32,248 nt of DNA from contig JAPPBA010000184.1 in NCBI GenBank assembly GCA_026705295.1, forward strand, positions 1-32,248. Reading direction: 5' to 3'. Source of the stretch: Candidatus Palauibacter australiensis. Its GTDB lineage: Bacteria > Gemmatimonadota > Gemmatimonadetes > Palauibacterales > Palauibacteraceae. Below are positions 7,394-18,793 of this stretch, one piece after another; position 1 is the first letter of the stretch, and the number at the start of each line of letters is the position of its first letter. Below the pieces are notes generated by a model. The model did no database searches. It saw only the letters and a program-made list of their open reading frames with translations, and was not told where the DNA came from. Position numbers and translations under genes: made by a program.

Positions 7394-8099
7394 GGTTCCG
7401 GGCGTTCAACCCCTCCTCGATTTCCTCCTCGCCCTGCCGGCGCTCACCGCCTACGCGCTCATCACCGCGGGCTCCGCGCTCGAGAACATCTTCCCGCCCG
7501 TCCCGTCCGACACGTTCGTCGTGCTCGGCGCCGTGCTCGCGGACCGGGGATCGCTCCAGCCGCTTCCCGTCCTGCTCTGCGCGTGGATCGCCAACTCCGG
7601 CGGCGCGATGGTCGTGTTCGGACTCGCGCGGCGGCGCGGCCGCGGCGCCTTCGAGACCGGCTGGGGCCGGCGGTTGCTCCGCCCGCACCAGTTCCGGCGC
7701 CTGGCCCGCTTCTACGAACGGCACGGGCTGTGGGCCATCTTCTTCGCCCGCTGCCTGCCGGTGCTGCGCGTGGTCGTCCCCACCTTCGCCGGGTTCACGG
7801 GGCTGGGCGCGGTGCGGGCGATGGCCCCGGTCGTCGCGGCGTCGCTGCTCTGGAACGGGCTCATGCTGGCGGGGGGCCTGTTCGCCTCGCGCAACGTGGA
7901 CCGGCTCCTGGAGCTGCTGAGCCAGGTGAACGCCTGGCTGCTACTCGTGGCCGCCATCCTCATCGGCGCCATCATCGGCTGGTGGATCCGAAGCCGTCGC
8001 GACGAGGCTCCGCGGACCCCGGAGTCCGGTGGCGACTCCGACGACGGGGGCGACGACGGGGGCGACGACGGAACCGGCGGGCCGGACGCGTCGCCTTGA
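7386..8099 (+). CDS. DedA/SNARE-associated family membrane protein
   Basis: This is a 237-residue integral membrane protein with several hydrophobic segments (about 10-60, 130-170, 180-205). The DedA signature is seen as ENIFPPVPSDTF (about 33-44), and FFARCLPVLRVVVPTFAGFTG (about 118-138) matches the family's arginine-glycine motif. DedA proteins are linked to membrane homeostasis, and some are undecaprenyl-phosphate or phospholipid flippases; the substrate here is unknown. The GTG start overlaps ispF by 8 bp. The C-terminus is an unusual Gly/Asp-rich tail (GDSDDGGDDGGDDG), from GGGGGCGACGAC-type repeats near 8044-8070. The stop forms a TTGA overlap with the recombinase gene. Confidence 0.9.
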   Translation: MPEVPGVQPLLDFLLALPALTAYALITAGSALENIFPPVPSDTFVVLGAVLADRGSLQPLPVLLCAWIANSGGAMVVFGLARRRGRGAFETGWGRRLLRPHQFRRLARFYERHGLWAIFFARCLPVLRVVVPTFAGFTGLGAVRAMAPVVAASLLWNGLMLAGGLFASRNVDRLLELLSQVNAWLLLVAAILIGAIIGWWIRSRRDEAPRTPESGGDSDDGGDDGGDDGTGGPDASP

Positions 8100-9010
8100 C
8101 GGGGGAAGGTCCGGACATCGAGCGCGCGTTCCACCTCGAATCCTTCCGGGACCATCTCGGCTTCGAGCGGGGACTCTCTCCGCGCACCATCGAGGCGTAC
8201 CTGCGCGAAGCCCGGCGCTTCGCGGCGTTCGCGGCCTCGGAGGGTGTCGAGGGGCCGGCCGGGGTCACGTACGGGCTGCTTCGCGACCACGTCGCGCGGC
8301 TGGCCGGCGCGGGGCGGGCGGCCTCCACGGTCGCGCGCAGCGTCTACGCGCTGCGCGGTTACTTCCGCTTCCTCGTCGTCGAAGACGCGGTCGAATCCGA
8401 TCCGAGCGAGCGCCTCGAAGCGCCGCGCGCGGGCCGCCCTCTCCCGGACGTGCTTTCCGTCCCGGAGATCGAGGCGTTGATCGCGGCGGGGGACCCGGAG
8501 AGCCGCACGGCGCGGCGAGACGAGGCGATGCTCGAGATCCTCTATGGCTGCGGGCTCCGCGTGTCCGAACTGGTCGCGCTGAAGGGGCGGGACATCGACC
8601 TCGACGAGGCCCTCGTGCGCGTGCGGGGGAAGGGGGGGAAGGAGAGGTTCGTGCCGGTCGGCGCGGCTGCGCGCTCGGCGGTGCGCCGATACCTTCGAAC
8701 CACCAGGCCGGCGCTCGACCGGGGAGGATCCGCCGGGCACCTCTTTCTCAACGCCCGGGGGGGTCCGCTGAGCCGGATGGGCGTCTGGAAGATCCTTCGC
8801 CGCCACGTCGAGCGCGCCGGCATCCTGAAGCACGTGACGCCCCATACGTTGCGCCACAGCTTCGCGACGCACCTGCTCGAGGGAGGCGCCGACCTCGCGT
8901 CGGTCCAGGAGATGCTCGGACATGCAGACATCTCGACGACCGAGATCTACACGCACGTGGACCGGTCGCACCTGCGGCAGGTGCACCGCAGCCACCATCC
9001 GCGTGGGTGA
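8096..9010 (+). CDS. xerD: Tyrosine recombinase XerC/XerD
   Basis: A 304-residue site-specific recombinase that resolves chromosome dimers at dif sites during division. The N-terminal SAM-like DNA-binding domain is about 10-105 and the catalytic domain about 120-300. All catalytic residues are visible: Arg155 (GCGLRVSEL), Lys179 (RGKGGKERFVP), His250-x2-Arg253 (HTLRHSFATHL), His276 (LGHADISTT) and Tyr285 (IYTHV). The TTG at 8096 is the only start that fits, and it forms a TTGA overlap with the DedA gene. XerC versus XerD cannot be settled from this copy alone. No integrase-type extensions or attachment sites are nearby, so it looks like the housekeeping enzyme. Confidence 0.93.
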   Translation: MTGEGPDIERAFHLESFRDHLGFERGLSPRTIEAYLREARRFAAFAASEGVEGPAGVTYGLLRDHVARLAGAGRAASTVARSVYALRGYFRFLVVEDAVESDPSERLEAPRAGRPLPDVLSVPEIEALIAAGDPESRTARRDEAMLEILYGCGLRVSELVALKGRDIDLDEALVRVRGKGGKERFVPVGAAARSAVRRYLRTTRPALDRGGSAGHLFLNARGGPLSRMGVWKILRRHVERAGILKHVTPHTLRHSFATHLLEGGADLASVQEMLGHADISTTEIYTHVDRSHLRQVHRSHHPRG

Positions 9011-9046
9011 CCACAGCGTGGTGAACGACATCGTGGGTGAACGTCG

Positions 9047-9589
9047 ATGAGGCTGACGCGCCTCCTCCACCTGTCGCGTAACCGGCGTCCGGTGCGGCGC
9101 TTCCGCGACCGGCTCGTCGAACCCGAGGTCGTGGAGACGGTGCTCGAGGCGGCCCGCTACGCGTCGTCCGCCCGGGAGGCGCAGCCGTGGCGCTTCGTCG
9201 TCGTGCAGGAGGCGCTGGCCCGCCACAGGATCGCGGCGGCCGCCTTCAACCATCCGCACGTGATGACGGCGCCCGTCGTCGTCGCCTGCTGCGCGCGGAT
9301 CCACTCGCACGTGAGCGGCACGGGCCGTCCGAGCTTCGCCATCGACCTCGCCGCCGCCGCCCAGACGATGATGCTGGCGGCGGCGGATCTCGGCGTGCAG
9401 TCGAGCTGGGTCTACGGCTTCCGGGAGGGCGATGTCCGCGAGATCCTGGGCGTTCCGGAGCACGTCCCGATCGTGGCCCTCTTCTGCCTCGGGTACCACG
9501 ATGGGCTGGCGGAGCTGCCGGAGCGGCTGCCGCGCGAGGAGGTGATCGCCTGGGACCGCTGGCGGACGGCGGTGAGGGCCGGCGAATGA
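9047..9589 (+). CDS. Nitroreductase-family FMN oxidoreductase
   Basis: This 180-residue flavoprotein has the FMN phosphate-binding start RNRRPVRRF (about 11-19), the SAREAQPWRFVVV segment (about 44-56), typical of the small nitroreductase fold, and the C-terminal ALFCLGYHDG (about 144-153). Such proteins reduce nitro compounds, quinones or act in cofactor metabolism; the substrate cannot be told. The ATG at 9047 lies 36 nt after the recombinase stop, in a gap made of imperfect GTGGGTGA repeats (9003-9040). It overlaps the next gene by ATGA (9586-9589). Confidence 0.87.
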   Translation: MRLTRLLHLSRNRRPVRRFRDRLVEPEVVETVLEAARYASSAREAQPWRFVVVQEALARHRIAAAAFNHPHVMTAPVVVACCARIHSHVSGTGRPSFAIDLAAAAQTMMLAAADLGVQSSWVYGFREGDVREILGVPEHVPIVALFCLGYHDGLAELPERLPREEVIAWDRWRTAVRAGE

Positions 9590-11154
9590 AGCGCCTCGCA
9601 ATCGCGGTCGCGCTCGCCGCGGCGGCGGCGGCCGGGCTGGCGGCCCCGGCGAGCGGGCAGGAGGTGTGGCTGGCGGAGGAGCCGCGGTCGGAGGCGCAGG
9701 CGGAGCTGGCGGCCTTTCTCGAAGCCGGTGGCTTCACGCTGTGGACGAGGGATACGGTCCTGGCCCGCGGAGATACGGTGCCGGGAGCCGTCCTCCTGCT
9801 CGAAGGCACCGCGCGCATCGCAGGGCGGATCGAGGGCGATCTCTACGTCGTCGACGGCGACCTCTTCCTGCGCTCCGGCGCGTCCATCGCCGGCGACGTG
9901 CTGGTGCTCGGGGGCGGGTTCTACGACTCGGACGTGGCAGAAGTCGAGGGGGCCGTCACCTACCGTCCGAGCGAGCCGCTGCGCGTCCGGCCCGCGCGGG
10001 CCGGGTTCGAGATCATCTCCGAAGTCGAGCCGGAGCCCGCCTTCGTCGGTTTCCATCTCCCCACCTACGACCGGGTGAACGGCCTTTCGATCCCGTTCGA
10101 CGCGCAGGCCCGGGGCTCCGTTTCCGGCCGGCCCGAACTCGCGGGTGGCGTCACCTGGATCCCGGCCCGCGAGGAGGTGGATTTTCGCCTCCGCAACTCG
10201 TGGCGCCTCGGCGAACGCGTCCGGCTGGGCCCCTACGTATCGAGCGCCGTGGTCAGCAACGAGGAGTGGATCCGCCCGACGTGGTACAACAGCCTCGCGC
10301 ACTTCGTGGCCGGCGACGACGTCCGCAATCACTTCCGCGCGAAGAGGATCGGTCTCGAAGGGGAGTGGACTTCTCCGGAGCCCGGCGTATGGGAGGAGAC
10401 GTCCCGCTGGCGGCTGGCGGTCGCCGCCGGGAGGGACATTTCGGAAGGACTCTCGGCCCGTGACGTCACCGTACTTTTCGGCGAGAATGCCGACGCCCCG
10501 GGCGCGCCGTATCCGAACCCGGGGATCGACTACGGCGACTTCTGGTTCGGGTTTGCGGGCTTTGAGTGGGCAGTCGACGGACGGCAGGGCCGGACCGCGT
10601 TGGGTCTCGGGATCGAGGTCGGGATCGAGGACGAGATCGGCGCTTTGGTGCTCGACGCGGATGGAACGGAGTCTCGCTACGACTTCGTCCTGGTCGAGGG
10701 GCGGGTCTCACTCCGGCGCGTGACTGCGCAGGGTCATGCCGTGGAGGGCTTTGCCATAGGGCGAGCGGATGTCGTCGGCCGTCTGCCGAAGCAGCGCTAC
10801 TCGGCGATCGGGGGCATCGGAACGTTGCCGACGATGCCGCTTCGGGGCCTGCGGGGCGCCCGCCTGCTCTACGCCGAGACGGCCTACGCCATCCCCCTCC
10901 TCGGCGACGTGGCGCTCGGGGGACTCGACGTCTTCGCGCGCGGAAGCGTCGGGGGCGTCGGTTCGGACGATGATGACTTCGGGCTGCACGGCGCGATCCA
11001 GGGGGGACTCGCCCTGCGGATGTGGGATTTACGGCTCGAATTCGGGGCCGCCGCCGGTTCCACTGCGGAGCCCGGCGATCCCGGTTTCATCGCCTTCGTG
11101 GACGTCCGCACCCGGCGTTCCGCGCGACCCACCCGCATGCCGCCGCCGCGCTGA
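9586..11154 (+). CDS. Exported protein: bactofilin-like repeats plus predicted beta-barrel
   Basis: The 522-residue product starts with a signal peptide (MKRLAIAVALAAAAAAGLAAP, then ASGQ, cleavage near residue 24). Residues about 60-115 show short beta-helical repeats (VPGAVLLLEGTARIAGRIEGDLYVV, written here in part: IEGDLYVVDGDLFLRSGASI), which resembles polymer-forming/bactofilin repeats. The rest, about 145-510, is alternating hydrophobic/polar strands rich in Trp, Tyr, Arg and Gly, like an outer-membrane beta-barrel or a surface-antigen-type domain. It is therefore probably anchored in the outer membrane with a small beta-helical periplasmic part. I do not recognise a named family. The final strand is followed by an Arg/Pro-rich tail (residues ~511-522) rather than ending on an aromatic residue. 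It is translationally coupled to the nitroreductase and closed by a terminator. Confidence 0.75.
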   Translation: MKRLAIAVALAAAAAAGLAAPASGQEVWLAEEPRSEAQAELAAFLEAGGFTLWTRDTVLARGDTVPGAVLLLEGTARIAGRIEGDLYVVDGDLFLRSGASIAGDVLVLGGGFYDSDVAEVEGAVTYRPSEPLRVRPARAGFEIISEVEPEPAFVGFHLPTYDRVNGLSIPFDAQARGSVSGRPELAGGVTWIPAREEVDFRLRNSWRLGERVRLGPYVSSAVVSNEEWIRPTWYNSLAHFVAGDDVRNHFRAKRIGLEGEWTSPEPGVWEETSRWRLAVAAGRDISEGLSARDVTVLFGENADAPGAPYPNPGIDYGDFWFGFAGFEWAVDGRQGRTALGLGIEVGIEDEIGALVLDADGTESRYDFVLVEGRVSLRRVTAQGHAVEGFAIGRADVVGRLPKQRYSAIGGIGTLPTMPLRGLRGARLLYAETAYAIPLLGDVALGGLDVFARGSVGGVGSDDDDFGLHGAIQGGLALRMWDLRLEFGAAAGSTAEPGDPGFIAFVDVRTRRSARPTRMPPPR

Positions 11155-11176
11155 TTTCACGGGCCGCTCGGGAGGG

Positions 11177-11210
11177 GCCGCGGCGCCCGCCGAAGGCCCG
11201 CGGCACTTTT
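11177..11210 (+). terminator. Intrinsic terminator, weak T-tract
   Basis: GCCGCGG (11177-11183) pairs with CCGCGGC (11198-11204). With one bulged C, the inner GCC/GGC adds 3 bp, leaving a 7-nt loop. ACTTTT follows at 11205-11210. It closes the upstream gene run. Its T-tract is shared with the -35 box of the next promoter. Confidence 0.65.
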
Positions 11211-11237
11211 GACAACCCCGGAGCGCGGGCCTAGCTT
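11209..11237 (+). promoter_or_regulatory. Sigma70-type promoter for the kdsB-lpt-rpoN operon
   Basis: A perfect -35 TTGACA (11209-11214), an exact 17-nt spacer and -10 TAGCTT (11232-11237) are followed by a predicted start near 11244, about 35 nt before the kdsB ATG. It is the best promoter match in the window. Confidence 0.75.
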
Positions 11238-11278
11238 TTCGCGATGCCGCTCCGGACCGTCTCCCGGCCCTCCCAGCG

Positions 11279-14565
<3,287 letters not shown>

Positions 14566-14585
<20 letters not shown>

Positions 14586-15147
14586 ACCTCCGATGGATCG
14601 CCGGTTGGCGGAGTCCGTCCGCTTCGTGTCCCTCGACGTGGACGGCGTGCTCACGGACGGTTCGATCTGGGTGGGCGCGGGCTCGGACCTCAGCACCCCG
14701 GGGGAGCTGCGTCGCTTTCACGCCCTCGATGGCCTGGCGATCCGGATGATGCAGCGGGCGGGACTCGTGGTCGCGTTCCTCAGCGGCAAGCGATCGGCCG
14801 CCGTCCGACTGCGGGCGCGGGAGCTGGAAATCGCGGAGGTTTCGCTCGGTTCCCGGAAGGGAAAGCTTTCGGCGCTTCGGGGTATGCTCGCGCGACGCGG
14901 TTGCACGTGGGACCAGGCCGCGCACCTTGGCGACGATCTCACGGACCTCGCGGTCATGGAACGGGTGGGGTTGCCGGCCGCGGTCATCGGCGCGGTGCCC
15001 GAGGTTCGGGCCGCTGCGCGGTGGGTGGGGACGGTGCCAGGCGGGGAGGGGGCGGTGCGCGAATTCGCGGAGGCCCTGCTCGTCGCCCGCGGAGAATGGG
15101 ACGGGCTGGTGACAGAGTTTCGGGAAGGAGGACGGTTTGCGGGTTGA
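14566..15147 (+). CDS. kdsC: Kdo-8-phosphate phosphatase KdsC-type HAD hydrolase
   Basis: This HAD-family phosphatase most likely removes phosphate from Kdo-8-phosphate. Motif I is SLDVDGVLTDG (catalytic Asp pair), motif II FLSGKRS and the C-terminal acidic motif HLGDDLTDLAVM. Length (193 residues from 14566, or 184 from ATG 14593) suits KdsC. The start is uncertain: ATG 14566 has GAGAG at 14551-14555 and overlaps kdsA by 20 bp, while 14593 lies 7 nt after the kdsA stop with poor ribosome-binding sequence. The kdsA neighbour makes KdsC far more likely than another HAD phosphatase. No kdsD isomerase is present in the cluster. Confidence 0.9.
15125..15131 (+). promoter_or_regulatory. Shine-Dalgarno fixing the lptC TTG start
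   Basis: AAGGAGG ends 5 nt before TTG 15137, inside the end of kdsC. It is a near-complete anti-16S match and is the reason the rare TTG is accepted as start. Confidence 0.8.
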
Positions 15148-16153
15148 AGGTGGGGGGCGCACGGGCCGCGCTGGCGCGCTCGGTGTGTTCGCCTGGGTTT
15201 CGCTGCTGCCCGTTCTCGCCGCGTGCGGGTCCGACGATGGGCCTCCTACGGCGGGCGAACCGCTGCCCCAGGGCGTGGATACCGCCGTGCGGGGGATGCG
15301 GACGTTCGTCACCCGCGACGGGATCCGGCGCGCCCTCGTGGAAGCCGACACGGCGGAATGGCGCGTGGGGAACCAGATTCACCTGCGGCGGATGACGTTG
15401 ACGTTCTTCAATCCGAGTGGACTGGAAACGACCGAGGTGACCGCGTTGGGCGGGATCTTCTTCCAGCTCACCGGCGACCTCGAGGCCGAGGAGCAGGTGG
15501 TCGTGGAGGACCGCGTGGACGACCAGCGTCTCGAGACGGAGCGGCTCGTGTATCGGCACGTGGCAGGTCGCCTGTACGGAGATACCGCGTTCCGTCTCCT
15601 GCACGACACGGAGGGTCTGACCCTCCAGGGGACGGGGTTCGAGTCGGACCCCGCGCTCGACTCGGTCATCGTCCTGAACCAGGAAGGAGAGATGCGGCCC
15701 GGGGTCGCCTTCACGGAGGCCGCGCCCCTGCCGGCGGTTCCGGCGGGGGATACGACGGGCGTGGACGCGGATCCGGCCGCTGGGGAGCAGGTTGCTGACG
15801 AGCCGGCGCCGGGGGATTCGATGGCGGCGGAGGTAGATCCGGCCGCGGGGGAGGTCGATCCGGCCGCGGAAGAGGTGGATCCAGCCGCGGACATCGACCC
15901 GGCGGCCGTCTCTGAGGACAGCCTGGAGGCGCCATCCGACACCACGGCGGCGGCCGCGCCGCCGGACAGCCTGGAGGCGCCGCCTGACACCACGGCGGCG
16001 GTCACGCCGGCGGACAGCCTGGAGGCGCCGCCCGACACCACGGCGGCAGTCACGCCGCCGGATAGCCTGGAGGCGCCGCCCGACACCACGGCAGCGGCCG
16101 CGCCGCCGGATAGCCTGGAGGCGCCACCCGATACCACGGCGGCGCGCCGGTGA
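15137..16153 (+). CDS. lptC: LptC-like LPS-export lipoprotein with repeat tail
   Basis: LptC bridges the inner-membrane LPS transporter to periplasmic LptA. The 338-residue product is much longer than usual LptC (about 190). It begins with a signal peptide and lipobox VLAACGS (Cys30), so it is probably a lipoprotein rather than TM-anchored. Residues about 45-190 form the LptC/OstA-like beta region (VRGMRTFVTRDGIRRA, then EADTAEWRVGNQIHLRRM). The remainder, from about 200, is disordered Ala/Pro/Asp/Thr sequence with VDPAA repeats and then a 16-residue repeat (DSLEAPPDTTAAxxPP). It overlaps kdsC by 11 bp and lptA by GTGA. Assignment relies on the N-terminal half and the kds-lptA-lptB context. 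Confidence 0.85.
   Translation: MRVEGGGRTGRAGALGVFAWVSLLPVLAACGSDDGPPTAGEPLPQGVDTAVRGMRTFVTRDGIRRALVEADTAEWRVGNQIHLRRMTLTFFNPSGLETTEVTALGGIFFQLTGDLEAEEQVVVEDRVDDQRLETERLVYRHVAGRLYGDTAFRLLHDTEGLTLQGTGFESDPALDSVIVLNQEGEMRPGVAFTEAAPLPAVPAGDTTGVDADPAAGEQVADEPAPGDSMAAEVDPAAGEVDPAAEEVDPAADIDPAAVSEDSLEAPSDTTAAAAPPDSLEAPPDTTAAVTPADSLEAPPDTTAAVTPPDSLEAPPDTTAAAAPPDSLEAPPDTTAARR
15917..16150 (+). repeat. 48-bp coding minisatellite, about 4.8 copies
   Basis: Units start at 15917, 15965, 16013, 16061 and 16109 and each encodes DSLEAP-x-DTTAA plus four residues, ending PP or PA. Units differ by few bases. A related degenerate VDPAA repeat precedes it (about 15835-15906). Confidence 0.93.
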
Positions 16154-18069
16154 CCCGCGGGGGCATCCGGTTCGCGAGTTGTCTCGTGGTGGCGGCAGGG
16201 CTCGCGGCCCCGCTCGCCGCGCAGGAGCCCGAGGCCGGCGTCGGATCGGCACTCGGCCAGTGCAGCCTCCGGTGGAGTCCGCTCGAAGCCGACACGAGGA
16301 GCGTCACGAACCGTGATGTGAGCGGTGCGCACGTCACGGTGCTCAGCGGCCGATACCTGTGGACCTGCGGAACCGCCACGATGGAGGCGGACAGCGCGAT
16401 AAAGCGCGACGGCCCGCGGCAGGTCGAACTCTTCGGCGCGGTGGTCTACGAGGACTCGATAAGGACGCTGCAGTCGGAACGGCTCCTGTACCAACAGCAG
16501 TCCGACTTCATCATCGCCGAGGAAAACGTGGAACTCGTGCGTCTGACGGATCGCTCCACGCTCGTCGGCCCCCGCGTGGAGTTTTTGCGAGCCGTCTCCG
16601 GCGTTGACGCCGTCACGACCGCGCCGGGGCGGCCGACCGTTACGTTCTATCCGACGAACACCGAGTCGCCGGAGCCGTTCACGATCGAATCGGAGACGGC
16701 CATCTTCGCCGGAGAGGACGAGGCCCGCTTTTATGGGGATGCGATCATAAGTCGGAGCGACCTGAACGCCCGGGCGGACAGCGCATTGCTGACCCGTACC
16801 GGCGGTCTCGGCGTCCTGTGGGGCGGGCCGTGGATCGAGGCCGAGGGGGTCCGGCTCGAGGGCGATTCGATACAGTTCGTTTCCCAAAACGAGGAACTCG
16901 AAGAGATTCACGCCGTCGGCAACGGCTACGCGTCCGGGGAGAGGTTCGAGGTGGCGGCGGAACTGATCGACATCGACTTGGCGAATCGAGAGGTGGAGCA
17001 GTTGCAGGCGCACGGGGAGGGTGTGAGCCGGGCGCTCTCCGGCAGCCACGAGCTTCACGGCGACTCGATCCATTTCGTGATGTACGGGAGCCAGATCGAC
17101 ACGGCGTACGCGTTCGGCGGTGCGGTCGCGGTCCAGAGCGACTCATCGTGGGCCGTGCCGCCGGCTCCGGAGCCGGCCGATTCGACCGCCGCGGATTCGG
17201 CGGCTGTGGATTCGACCCCCGCCGACTCGACCACAAGCGATTCAGCCGCCGTCGATTCGACGGTCGCCGCCCGGGACACGGCCGCGGCCGCTGCCCGGGA
17301 TACCGCCACAGCCCCCGCGGCGGATTCCACCGGAGTCGGCGCGGACACCACCGCCGCCCCAGCCGCCGCAGCGGACACCGTCGGCGCGGACACCACCGCC
17401 GCCGCAGCCGCGACCGACACCACCGGCGCAGACACGACTGAGGTCGCGGAGGAGGAGGCTGCGCCGGCCGAGATCGAACTGGCGACCGATGGCTCGGCGA
17501 ACTGGGCGCGCGGCGATACGCTCATCGCGATCTTCGAGCGTTCCGCCGCCCCTGTTGCGGACTCGGCGCTCGCGCCCGACCCGTTCATGCGACAACTCGT
17601 GCTCGACGGGAATGCGAGCGCCTTCTACCGAATGGTCCGGGATTCGACGACGAGCACGCGACCCTCGCTGAACTATATCGTGGCGCGGCGCATCCAGATC
17701 GACTTCGAGGCGGGAGCACCCACGGGAGTCGAAGGAGAGCACGCGATCGGCGCCTACCTGGAGCCGCGCGAAGCGTTCGGGACGCCGTCGCCGGCGGATA
17801 GCGCGGCCGCGGCCGACAGCGCGGCGGCCGTAGCCGACAGCGTCTCAGCCGCCGCCGACTCGCTCGGCGCGCCATCGGACACGTCGGACGTCCGGCCCGA
17901 CAGCACGGCGGCGCCGCCCGATACGGTCGGCGCGCCTCCGGACACCGTGCACCGTCGCGGGCACACCCCGAGCGATGTGCAACTCACCGCGCGTAACCGC
18001 CAACCGGGACGGGAGCGGCGCACGATTTCCGGCACGTCTCCGGCCCTCAGATCCGGGAGACCCCGTTGA
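16150..18069 (+). CDS. lptA: LptA/OstA-like LPS-transport protein with long Asp-Ser/Thr-Ala linkers
   Basis: LptA-type proteins form the periplasmic bridge for LPS. The 639-residue product has a signal peptide ([13 protein letters not shown], cleavage near residue 25) and an OstA-like beta-jellyroll region at about 45-330 (repeated sets such as [20 protein letters not shown] and [20 protein letters not shown], each cut here). A low-complexity block of about 338-440 ([14 protein letters not shown] and relatives) is followed by a second folded segment, about 440-545, again OstA-like ([25 protein letters not shown]). A further Asp/Ser/Ala/Pro tail runs to the end. Usual LptA is about 180 residues. 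The GTG start overlaps lptC; the stop overlaps lptB (TTGA). Confidence 0.83.
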   Translation: MTRGGIRFASCLVVAAGLAAPLAAQEPEAGVGSALGQCSLRWSPLEADTRSVTNRDVSGAHVTVLSGRYLWTCGTATMEADSAIKRDGPRQVELFGAVVYEDSIRTLQSERLLYQQQSDFIIAEENVELVRLTDRSTLVGPRVEFLRAVSGVDAVTTAPGRPTVTFYPTNTESPEPFTIESETAIFAGEDEARFYGDAIISRSDLNARADSALLTRTGGLGVLWGGPWIEAEGVRLEGDSIQFVSQNEELEEIHAVGNGYASGERFEVAAELIDIDLANREVEQLQAHGEGVSRALSGSHELHGDSIHFVMYGSQIDTAYAFGGAVAVQSDSSWAVPPAPEPADSTAADSAAVDSTPADSTTSDSAAVDSTVAARDTAAAAARDTATAPAADSTGVGADTTAAPAAAADTVGADTTAAAAATDTTGADTTEVAEEEAAPAEIELATDGSANWARGDTLIAIFERSAAPVADSALAPDPFMRQLVLDGNASAFYRMVRDSTTSTRPSLNYIVARRIQIDFEAGAPTGVEGEHAIGAYLEPREAFGTPSPADSAAAADSAAAVADSVSAAADSLGAPSDTSDVRPDSTAAPPDTVGAPPDTVHRRGHTPSDVQLTARNRQPGRERRTISGTSPALRSGRPR

Positions 18070-18791
18070 GCAGTGTACTACGGGCCGAAGGCCTCGTCCG
18101 CTCCTTCAAGCGCCGCTGCGTCGTGAACCAGGTGGAGATCGAGGTGCGGCAGGGAGAGGTCGTCGGGCTGCTCGGCCCCAACGGCGCGGGGAAGACGACG
18201 ACGTTCTACATGATCGTCGGCTTGCTCAAGGCGGACGAGGGACGCGTCTACCTCGACAGCGACGAACTCACGAGCTGGCCCATGTACCGGAGGGCGCGAG
18301 CCGGTATCGGCTATCTCCCCCAGGAAGCGTCGATCTTCCAGAAGCTCACGGTGGAACAGAACGTGATGGCGATCCTCGAGACGATCAGGATGTCGCGGCA
18401 GCAGCGGCGCGACCGCCTGGAGGAGTTGCTCGACGAACTGTCCATCAAGCACCTTCGGGCGAACAAGGCCTATTCGCTCTCCGGGGGAGAGCGGCGGCGG
18501 CTGGAGATCACCCGGGCGTTGGCGACCCGGCCCAAGTTCCTGCTGCTCGATGAACCCTTCACCGGGGTCGATCCGATCGCGATCGACGACATCCAGCGGA
18601 TCGTGCGGGGCCTCCGGGACAAGGGTCTGGGGGTGCTCATCACCGATCACAACGTGCGCGAGACGCTGTCGATCACGGATCGCGCCTACCTCCTGTTCGA
18701 AGGCAAGATCCTGGTGCAGGGCGAGGCGGATCACCTCGTGAACGATCCGGAAGCCCGGCAACTGTACCTCGGGGAGGACTTCAGGCTCTGA
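18066..18791 (+). CDS. lptB: LPS export ABC transporter ATPase
   Basis: LptB powers LPS extraction by LptFG. The 241-residue ABC ATPase has Walker [11 protein letters not shown] (about 39-48), Q-loop YLPQEASIF, signature LSGGERRR (about 140-147), Walker [15 protein letters not shown] (about 162-175) and H-loop ITDHNVRET (about 196-204). The GVDPIA and DHNVRET wording is characteristic of LptB. TTG 18066 is supported by GGGAGA at 18055-18060 and the TTGA overlap. lptF/lptG are not in the window. The lptB-rpoN order that follows is widely conserved. Confidence 0.97.
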   Translation: MSSVLRAEGLVRSFKRRCVVNQVEIEVRQGEVVGLLGPNGAGKTTTFYMIVGLLKADEGRVYLDSDELTSWPMYRRARAGIGYLPQEASIFQKLTVEQNVMAILETIRMSRQQRRDRLEELLDELSIKHLRANKAYSLSGGERRRLEITRALATRPKFLLLDEPFTGVDPIAIDDIQRIVRGLRDKGLGVLITDHNVRETLSITDRAYLLFEGKILVQGEADHLVNDPEARQLYLGEDFRL

Positions 18792-18793
18792 CC

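Noticed and set aside
8096-9010. Recombinase considered as an integrase of a mobile element
   Set aside because: It is embedded in an overlapping run of core genes, has standard XerC/D length and motifs, and no tRNA, att repeats or phage genes are nearby.
9003-9045. Imperfect ~15-bp GTGGGTGA-type repeats between the recombinase and nitroreductase genes, considered as a dif-like or attachment site
   Set aside because: Units are degenerate, lack the 28-bp two-arm palindromic form of dif, and partly encode the end of the recombinase.
15917-16150. Regular 48-bp units considered as a CRISPR-like array
   Set aside because: Units are contiguous without unique spacers, in frame with lptC and encode a uniform peptide repeat.
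17160-17177. 18-bp perfect palindrome GCCGGCTCCGGAGCCGGC inside lptA
   Set aside because: It encodes Pro/Ala/Glu-rich linker codons in very GC-rich sequence, so chance self-complementarity is likely; no regulatory context.
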